From contig NW_006763132.1 of NCBI RefSeq assembly GCF_000264905.1, positions 410,237-474,236 of the forward strand: a stretch of 64,000 nt of DNA, read 5' to 3'. Numbering within the stretch: the first letter of the stretch is position 1; each line of letters begins with the position of its first letter. A program made the position numbers and the translations under genes. This document shows, piece after piece, positions 56,011-64,000 of the stretch. Source of the DNA: Stereum hirsutum FP-91666 SS1. Lineage: Eukaryota > Basidiomycota > Agaricomycetes > Russulales > Stereaceae. The notes beneath the pieces are model-generated. The model made no database searches, was not told the origin of the DNA, and saw nothing but the letters and a program-made list of their open reading frames with translations.

Positions 56011-59000
56011 ATGTCATCTGTCCCTTTCCAAAGAAAAAAACGAAAGTCTTCCATCCCTGAGCATGACGATGCAATCAGACACTCTAGTTCTACTATCTCC
56101 CGTTCCCGCAAAAAGCGAACAGTGCGGACAAGGACCACCCACCATAATTTAGCTGGACCTTCGGGGACTACTTCTGCGGTTACCACTCTCCCCCCCGCCA
56201 TTGATACATCCTCAGATTACACTCCTTACCTGCCCGAGGACGATCCATCCAATCCAGCCAACCATGTCCATATTGGAGAGGAGGATGGCCGCCAGCGTAA
56301 GCGACGAAGAGGTGGACGCTCAGGAAATCGTCAGCGTAAACGAAGGGTGTGTTGACTGTCTTTCTTTTCTTCTCATCTCAGTCGCACCTCCACTTTTGCG
56401 CATTCTGACAGACTTTAAGGTCCATCATCTCCAAGAGTGGTTGCAAGAGCGGGATACCTTTCTTGCGGAGGGGATCCGCCGCGAAGGCCTTCGCCACGAA
56501 GTTTATCCGTCCACTTGTTCAACGTGCCATACCGGCGCTGCCAATCTTATCTGTACTGAGTGCACGGGTAGCCGACTTCTGTGTTCACCATGTATGCGCG
56601 AGAAGCACAAGAACCAACCTACCCATCGCATCAAGGTCACTAGTCACCTACGTTACTATGATGAAAGATGATGCTTATACTCCACTTTTCGGCCATTTTT
56701 TGTAGCGATGGAATGGGACATTTTACGAGCGTCATAGTCTATGTGACACCGACTTGGTCGTTCCACTCGGCCACGATGGCTGTGATTGTCCAAATGCCGG
56801 CTCTACGCCTCTGTCGACCACCCTCACTGTCATTGACCTAAACGGTATTCATCAAGTTCGCGTCCACTTCTGTACATGCACCGGCGCTCCTCGGCGATGG
56901 GTCCAGCTCTTCCGCGCCGACTGGTGGCCTTGTACTCTGGACCGGCCTAAGACTGTTGTTACCATGCGATGCCTGAATCTCTACCACGCCATCTCGCTCC
57001 AGGCAAAGACCAACGCAACCGATTTTTACAACTCCCTTGAGCGTATGACGGATTCAAGTGGTCTACACCCACCTCCGGTACAGTTCATGGCGCTTGTTCA
57101 CCCCTAGACTTGTTGGCTGACATTTCTTTCTAGCCTCGAAGAGAAGAGTTCGGATTATCGGCGCGATTATATCGCAATTATCGCATGGCAAAGCGTGCCG
57201 GGAGGGCGCACGACTCCGAAGGCTTTCTCGGCAGTACAGAAGGGGAGTGGACCATTGAATGTCCAGCTTGTCCTCATCCGGATCGAAATTGTCCGGAGAA
57301 CCTTGATGATATCCCTGAAGACCAACGGTGAGTATCTTCCCGTTCCTGTCCGTCAGTATTTACTTATATGACGCTGTTTCAAGTTGGTTGTACTCCTCAC
57401 ATTTTGCTGTCGATGCCAACTTCAAGCTCAAACAAAAGAATCACGGCTACAAAGATCTCGAGCTTTCGCCCGGCTACGCGTACTTTGTAGCGCCAGATAC
57501 TTACACGGAGTTTGCCAAGGATTTCAAGTCCGAAGTCGAGGTTCGTACAGCCCTTTCCTCATTCGATCACCATTCGTTGTATACTGAACGTGTTTGCATT
57601 AGATCAAGGCATGCGACTCTCATTTCTCCGCTATCGACCATGCAAATACCCCGAGCGCCGCTAGATTTTCTGTCAATGGGGTGGGTGCTGTTGTCTGTGC
57701 TCGACATTCGTTCTTTCAACCGCACGGAGTCGGAGATCTGGAGCGAGGCGAACGGTAAGTTTGTGTGGCCCGTTCATCGCCACCTGCACCAAGTATGCTA
57801 ATGCATACCGTGATAGTTACTGCAACATGGGCTATATGCTACTCTCCGTAATCCGGCTGACCTGCGCTGACTTTCGACGCCTCATCATCTCATACGACAT
57901 CGCCTGCCAGTTTTCCAAGAACTTTGCAAAACGTATGGCCGACTTTCCGGTGGATTTTCGAATCGATGTTACAGAGAAGGAGATCATAATGGTCGTTCCG
58001 AAATTTCACCTGGCTGGGCACGGGAGACCATGTCAAGTTATATATTCATTAAACTACACAACAGGTGTAGGGCGAACTTATGGGGAGGGAATCGAGGCTA
58101 ACTGGAGTGAGACTAATACAGTATCCCTTGCATCCCGAGAGATGCCCGCCGGCGCTCGCCACGAGTTTCTGAACGATATCTTCGGTGCTATCAACTGGCG
58201 AAAGCTGACAACGCTAGGTACGGACTATCTGTTCCACAGATACTCTCATGAATACTTCTAACTAATCGTGACGTAGGTGACCAGCTGGATAGATCGCTTC
58301 GGGACGCAGTAAAAGGCCTCGCAAAGAAGAAGCCGGAGTATGAAGAACTGAGGCGAACCTTCAGGGAGACGGTAGTTGCAGAGTGGGACCAAAAGATAGA
58401 GGAGTGGCACGGTGACCGCAAGAAGGAGAATCCATACGATGAGGTTGTACACGGTAAGTTTTGATTAACTGTTGAGCAAGCGATATCATACTCAGCATTG
58501 CTCCTAGAGGTGACGTTGAAGGACGTACAGTTAGCCTTGGCTCAAGAGGAGGCCGCTGACATCGGGAGGGGTAATCTGGCGCCACACGAAACCAGTGCAA
58601 GCAAGTTTTTAAGCGTCGGCATCGACCTTCAGGAGCAGCAGTGAGCGCCATTGCATAATCATATTGTCTGACTTTTTCTGATTATTTTCGTATGGGAAGA
58701 CGCGCTCTCAAGCGTCGTTCGGGTTCAACGGGCACAACTTCGGCCAAGCTCTCAATTCAGAACACACGAAATGCTTTGGATCATCGACTGAAGCTGTTCC
58801 GAGGTGTCCAAGCGGTATACATGCCCGTCGTCAGCTCGCTCATCGCACAGGCCGAGGCTGCGTCCACAGACACGTCACAAGCATATAAGCCAGAGCTCGC
58901 GACAATTTGGATGCCGTCCGAGGTTCCACAAGGTCATTGGGTGACAGGGTTAGCGGTTGGGCTCGCAGAGAAGGAGAAACGCCTTCGGGAGGCGGAGGCA

Positions 59001-60147
59001 GATGATGCGTTACATCAGGTGAGTCTTAGGCATTATTTATTCTCAGTCAGGATCGCACGGACCCTAACCAGGAACCAAGGTCCGCCGCACACTCCGCATG
59101 GAGATGGGCCTTTTGCACTATAAAATTATGCAGGTCCATGGTCAGGGAAATGTGAAGAATACACGCGCGCAGAAGATCCTCAGCAACCTCGCAGAAAAGC
59201 GGCAGAAACATGTAATGCGTTACCGACACGCACGAAATGCTCTCGCCACTCTGGACCCCGATGGGACATGGAAGAGTCGCCTCCTACCGCTTCACGACTC
59301 CGATATCAAGACTCCATTGGACGACGAAATAGCAGAGGAGAGGAAACGGCGCGCAGAGAAACGAGGTCAGAAGAAAACAAAGGACGGAGCGAGTCGGCTG
59401 GGTGAAGGGGCACGAGAGGTACCATGGATATGGAGGACGACTGCTCACACGGCAGACGATATGCCAAACCTCGATGGTGCGGCAACAGACGATGATGCTT
59501 ACCAAGGTATGCCTTGATATTCTTCACCAGCTCTCCGGCCGATCTTGGTCACATCTAGCACCGTCACTGAGTCTGCCCTCTGTGACCTACAACATGAGCT
59601 GATTATATGTCTAGGTATGCTTCCGGTTTATGCGAGGGCAAAAGCACGTTACAAGCGTTGGGAAGAGGAGATTCAGTGGCTACGAGAAGAGATGAGGCGG
59701 AGCGTGGAGTTTCTGAAATGGAAGGGCGCATGGTGGGCTTCTCGGGCGTATGTTTGGAGGCGAGAATCGGAGGATCTGGAATCTGGTGCAGTTGCCTATG
59801 CTCTTCGCCAGAGCCAGGTATATATCGGGCTCGCCGATGCGTTCAAAGTCAAGTGGTCCAAGACCCTCGACGCCCACAATTTGAGCAACGGCATCGAGTG
59901 GTGCGAGTTTCATACATGTGCGCCACAGCCACTCGACGCCACACGGGCAAACACGGTTCCCGCCGATTCCACGTTGGCACTTCGTCACACACCAGACAAT
60001 ACCGAGGAGGAACCGGACTTTGAGAGCGGTAATGAAGGGGTTCCACCGGAGGCAGAGGATAATAATGAGGAAAATGAAGGGTATGAGGAGGGTGGAGGCT
60101 CAGACGATGATGCACATAGCGCGAGATCGTCAGATCTTTCTGATTAG
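56011..60147 (+). CDS. KDZ-family transposase with CxC2-like zinc cluster
   Basis: About a dozen exons. A basic N-terminus (QRKKRKSSIP, SRSRKKRTVRTRT) leads, after an intron near 56299, to KVHHLQEWLQERDTFLAEG. The cysteine cluster CSTCHTGAANLICTECTG...CSPCMREKHKN...HRIK is the CxC2-like element that accompanies KDZ transposases. Next WNGTFYERHSL, LGHDGCDCPN, GIHQVRVHFCTC and WWPCTLDRPKTVVT. The RNase H-fold core shows VDANFKLKQKNHG (first Asp), ISYDIACQFSKNFAKRM (second Asp), VPKFHLAGHG, and GEGIEANWSETN (Glu). A helical region (IKACDSHF, DQLDRSLRDAVKGLAKKKP) and an acidic tail (NTEEEPDFESGN...) finish the protein at 60147. Splicing keeps the frame at each junction I tested, and no internal stop was found, so it may be active. 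Confidence 0.92.
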
Positions 60148-60527
60148 TATGTACTCATAATAAATGGATTGATTTTGTATATGAAAATTTGGTGAAGCAT
60201 AGAGCAGAACAAAAATTCAAATGAGTAAGTAGTGTGAATCAAAAAAGTCGAGCATTGCCAGCGGCGGATCCAAACAGGCAAGTAGGAACAATGATGATGA
60301 TTAACCAAAAAAAGGATTTATTTGCACTATGAAGCGCGACTGTTTGCTATTCCAACAAGTAGTGCGCACAAGGCGCAGTAAGTTTGAACAAGAGAGCGGT
60401 GTGTATTACAATAAGTAGTAAGTAGCTCTCAATGATATGTCAATATGAATGGTCCAATCAGGCCAAAACGAAATAGCGGCCAAGATTTTATCAGGCCAAC
60501 CGAGCATCAATCCGCCGGTGTACAACC

Positions 60528-61368
60528 GTGAACAGCGAGTCATATCCAAGTCAAGCAATTGTAGAACAACGAGCACCGAGCTGTTGTAAAACACCAATCA
60601 CGAATCTGCGGTGTAAGCATTGTATAACAACGGATATCCCGCCATTGTACACTGACAGTGGGCATTGATCCGTCGTTGTACAACCGTGGGCAGCAAGCCG
60701 TATCCAGCAATTGTATAACCATGAGCACTGAGCTGTTGTACAACACCGGCCATTGATCTGCGGTCGTACAACTTCCGCGTCATTGTACAACAGCGAGCAC
60801 TGATCCACCATTGTACAACCACGGAGTACGCTGCCGGTATCAAATTGCTGCACAACAACGAGCACCGAGCCATTGTACAACAGCGCGTACCAAGCCATGA
60901 GCGACAAGCTGTTGTACAATGGTGAGCATCCGCCGTTGTACAACAGTGGCAGCAAGCCGTACTAAGCCATTAGAAGTCATTGTATAACAATGACACAGAG
61001 CTGTTGTGCAACACAAGCCACGAGCACCAGGCCATTGTACAACAAAAAGCATCAAGGCATTGTACAACAGCGGCCACTGAACCATTTTACAACCAGAGTC
61101 GTTGTACAATAGTGAGCCGTTGTACAACCATGGGCAGCAAACTATATAACAACGAGCCCAGAGCCGTTGTACAACAGTCAAACAACGGTGCACCGAGCCA
61201 GCTTACAACCGCGAGCACAGAGTCGTTGTACAACAGCTAACTGTTGTACAACCATAGGTGGCAAACTGTCAGCACCAAGTCATTGTGTAACAACGAACAC
61301 AGAGCCGTTGTATAACAGCGAGCGCCAAACCACGAGTAACATCCGTATTGTAATACAATACAACGCCC
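60528..61368. repeat. Right subterminal array of GTTGTACAAC palindromes
   Basis: About thirty copies of gttgtacaac, cattgtacaac or close variants at 20-35 bp spacing, with spacers such as agcgagcacc, cacagagcc and gcagcaag. Units vary too much for a recent satellite and share the palindrome with the left array. Confidence 0.85.
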
Positions 61369-61436
61369 TAGGTAGGTGCGCAATGTAAATTATAGCTACA
61401 CCCCCTGTATTGTTACAACGTTGACCAGTACGGCTC

Positions 61437-61444
61437 AGACGAGG
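61437..61444 (+). repeat. Right 8-bp target-site duplication
   Basis: AGACGAGG, identical to 48392-48399. Confidence 0.75.
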
Positions 61445-62577
61445 AGGGCGCTCAGACGCCCAGGCATGATGTGCGGGCGGGTATACGCGTCAAGTGAGGA
61501 AAAGTTGACGCCGAGTAAGACGCAAAAGGCAACACCAAGGGGATAGTATGACGGGTATTGAGGAGACAACATTTCGTGTCGAGAGAAACAAACCGATGAT
61601 CACCGTACCACAGCCATTGAGAGGGATCTGGTTAGGTATCACGAGGCCTGCAAAGCACATGCAGACGAGGATCATAAAAGCCAACGATCTCATGACACAA
61701 GGACAGACAAGGACATGAACGAGATGGAGAAACAGCTGCCGTGCTTGTACAAAGAAGTATATCCATGAAGTGATGTGAGTTGATGATGCAGATATTGAAA
61801 AAGTACGAGAGCTTACTTGTGTTGGGATCCCCAATGAAGAAGCTATGCCACTTTCATTCGGTAAAGACGCGTCCACGCTAAAGGCGTCTAAACCTGGCGT
61901 GTTCCTCAAGTCCAGAAGTTCCCTCAAGGCAAACCGGCTACTTCACCCACGTCGTAACTTTGGCGACTCCGGTGTGCACCAGGCTGAGGAAGCTGGATTC
62001 AAGTCGGTCGACCAAGTTCTAAAAATACTAGCCTCGCCGGAAGCTTGATAAGTGATAACAGTTGAGGTCGAGAAGCTAGCCTGAGAGTCGAATAGATGCT
62101 GCAAGAAAGGTTGTCGATCGAAAATGTCAAGAAGTGTCGTCGTGGCCTGTCGTGGCGAACAACAATGCTTTGTTTGCGGGTATTTGGTCTAGTGACGCCA
62201 CTGTGGCGGCGTTTGAGTGGTTCCCACCTCGAATCGGCCTTCGAACAAGCCTCGAGCGTCCTTTGGGCGAGAAGACAAGTAATTCATGCATGAATAGTTG
62301 ACCAACTCTCAGTCTTCCAATTATCTAGCTACACCAATCCTCAGACATGCCTAACTTACATAGGTGAGCCAACCCCTGATGCCTCTCGCCGCCACCCTTG
62401 TCAACAAATACGCATACGCATACAGCTTAGCCGATCAATATCAATGGCCGTTACACGATACAATATGCAGATATACCAGAAGGAATAATTCAAAATATTA
62501 AAGAGAGTGAAGCGTTCCATAAGAAACTGATCATCAGGAGCTCGTGCGCAAACGACCTCCGTCATATGAGTATATCT
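61445..62577. other. Intergenic right of the transposon
   Basis: A minus-strand frame (61490-61927) begins with ELLDLRNTPGLDAFSVDASL and has hydrophobic stretches, but its upstream context is broken by stops. I do not support a gene here. Confidence 0.4.
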
Positions 62578-63977
62578 TCAAGCCGAAGCAGATGCAGACG
62601 AGGTCGCACTCGTGGACGCATCGCTCGAGCTACCTTGTGCATGGCTGATAATAACGACAGACCCCATCGACTCGCTCGAGCCACCCCACTCCATCTCAAG
62701 CCCGCCATCACCCCTCCCGTCCTCTCTCACAATCGATAATGTCGCAGTCGTCCTCTTATCCCTGTTCCTCCCCCTCTCCGCCGGCGAAGGCTGCACTGTC
62801 GCCTCATCATCACCGTCCAAAACCAACGGCGTCGTAATCATGGTCGGCGCATTGAAACCCAACCTACTATCCACACTCGCCCTCCTCATCTCCCTCTTCT
62901 CCTTCATCCTCACCAAACTCCTCCTCCTACTCTCCATCCACGCCGCCTCCTCCTCCGCACTAACGAACCACAGCCCCGACCCTCTACTCGTCGGACTCGG
63001 CAACGGCGTCCCGAACCCGGCCTTCGCCAACACCATCCTCACATCCGCATGCCCACTCTTCGTCAACATCCTATGCGCGTAGGCGCACGTCCGATCCTTA
63101 TCAGGTCCAAACACAAACTCTCCGCCGAGTTGAGCCGCGTCGCCGCCCTTTTCCCAGACTGGCATCCCGACCTTGAGGGCCCGACGGACGACCATGGCGA
63201 ATGCGCCTACGGATTTATGTTTCACGTAGCGCGCGCCGCCGCCTTGATGTGTCGGGTGCATGTGCGTGGCGAGGTGGCTAGGGATTGAGCGTTCTTCGGT
63301 CATGTGAAGGCCGAGCGCACGATAGAGCTGTTGTGACGAGTCCGTGTAGATCGGGTAAGGCAAGTCAAATATATCTAGGGAGAATTGTCGGGTGTCAGTG
63401 TTCCGTTTGGGGCAAAGTACGGGAGCAGAGTGCATAAACGATGATGAGGGAAAGAGACGCACGACGATAAGATTTGATGAGACCGTAAGAGCCACATCCT
63501 ACGAGTACGAGCTTTACACCCGAGCGCGACAGGGCATCATGGTCCACATCGTGCATGATGGAAGACACATAGTCCTGACAGTTCGGACACCTACAGTAGA
63601 TCATTCAAGCATCAGTACACGGAACACCACGCCACAAACCCAAAAGCCCAATAGAGGGACGCCTTCCATTGTGGCACCAAGCGCGGGAAAGATGCTCACC
63701 AAAAGTGCCTCAAGAAGACCACCACGGTACTAGTGCGGGTCAACACTGGCGGCTTTCCGGAGTGCGTCCCAAGGTCCCACCCAAGGACTTCACCGAACTG
63801 CACCCTCGCACCATTCTCAGCCGTCACCTCCATCCTCGATACCCTCTCCAACACACTTTTACTCGGCGCATCATCACCCGCCATCTCTTCCATCCCCAAA
63901 GCTAAAGAGCTGCCCGAAGCCCTCGTAGAAGGTGACTGCCCGATGAAGCTAGTATGCATCTGGAGCGCTGGCGACAT
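62578..63977 (-). CDS. Peroxiredoxin-like protein (AhpC/TSA_2 family), possibly cut at its 5' end
   Basis: Three or more exons on minus. The first visible exon (ATG at 63977) gives a Ser/Glu-rich lead, SVLERVSRMEVTAENG, GEVLGWDLG and TVVVFLRHFW. The next begins CPNCQDYVSSIMHD, a CxxC redox motif at the position of the peroxiredoxin active site, followed by LVLVGCGSYGLIKSYR. The third has IFDLPYPIYTDSSQQLYRAL, GAFAMVVRRALK and WEKGGDAAQLGGEFVFGPD. This is the fungal AhpC-TSA_2 (PRXL2-like) layout. A tail of about 160 residues after the domain is basic then Ser-rich (SRRRSLVRMKEKREMRR; SSSDASTSATSSASASA). Likely a thiol oxidoreductase. The frame is open to the window edge upstream of 63977, so more N-terminal sequence could exist. 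Confidence 0.8.
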
Positions 63978-64000
63978 TGGAGGTGAAGCGAGAGACGTCG

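Larger units (their letters stand above)
48400..61436. mobile_element. Complete 13-kb KDZ-type DNA transposon
   Basis: Left end CACCTGTACTGGTCA and the reverse complement of the right end GAGCCGTACTGGTCA share GTACTGGTCA, then TTGTA and ACAATACA with small gaps: imperfect terminal inverted repeats. The 8-bp AGACGAGG lies directly outside both ends. Inside are a subterminal palindrome array on each side (48419-48975 and 60528-61368), a large unknown gene (49877-53282, minus), a small basic protein (55320-55733, plus) and a KDZ transposase (56011-60147, plus). KDZ (Kyakuja-Dileera-Zisupton) elements are large DNA transposons expanded in basidiomycetes; 8-bp duplications are what I recall for Zisupton. 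Ends, duplication and an apparently intact transposase all fit one insertion. Confidence 0.78.

Noticed and set aside
60528..61368. Regularly spaced palindromic repeats as a CRISPR array
   Set aside because: The organism is a eukaryote, repeats are short and degenerate, spacers are themselves similar, and there are no cas genes. Subterminal transposon repeats explain it better.
61490..61927. Minus frame with hydrophobic stretches as a membrane protein gene
   Set aside because: Stops interrupt the sequence upstream of the first ATG region, splice borders are unclear and no family resemblance was seen.

Overview
The window is nuclear DNA from a basidiomycete fungus, most likely an Agaricomycete. 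Genes are split by many short (about 45-80 bp) GT-AG introns. The gene content fits: a GH81 beta-1,3-glucanase with fascin-like tail, a GEgh16-type secreted protein, F-box proteins of the mushroom type, DUF6914-like proteins, TAP-like hydrolases and a KDZ transposase. There is one 350-bp assembly gap (N run 23046-23395).

Layout. 1-5 kb: two tandem NAD-dependent epimerase/dehydratase paralogues with identical intron positions. 5.4-5.9 kb: a small Gly/Ser/Tyr/Asn-rich protein behind a TATA box. 6.6-10.9 kb (minus): GH81 endo-beta-1,3-glucanase with three fascin-like repeats. 10.89-11.04 kb: a foldback (MITE-like) element. 11.2-16.5 kb: two tandem TAP-like alpha/beta hydrolases. 16.8-18.6 kb (minus): F-box protein. 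19.7-20.7 kb (minus): ribosome biogenesis factor TIF6/eIF6. 22.4-24.1 kb: a direct duplication around the gap, probably an assembly artefact. 24.5-26.4 kb: a second F-box gene with an in-frame stop. 27.1-28.9 kb: two DUF6914-like genes.

29.7-38.6 kb is the most unusual part. Twenty tRNA-like Pol III units lie in two divergent blocks (8 on minus, 12 on plus) around an isochorismatase-family gene. They keep tRNA-Tyr-like acceptor, D and T arms with compensatory changes. Their anticodon loops are replaced by roughly 28-51 nt of variable sequence, and I cannot place a U33-GUA anticodon in the normal register.

39.2-47.5 kb: an aldo-keto reductase, a small secreted protein made of duplicated symmetrical exons, a GEgh16-type secreted protein and an MFS (monocarboxylate-type) transporter, all on minus. 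48,400-61,436 is, by my reading, one complete 13-kb DNA transposon. It has an 8-bp target-site duplication, short inverted ends, two subterminal arrays of TTGTACAA-type palindromes, a KDZ transposase, a small basic protein and a large gene of unknown function. 62.6 kb to the right edge (minus): a peroxiredoxin-like (AhpC/TSA_2) protein, possibly cut by the window edge.

Most genes look like ordinary metabolic, secreted and regulatory genes without operon-like linkage. Three pairs (epimerases, TAP-like hydrolases, DUF6914) come from local tandem duplication.
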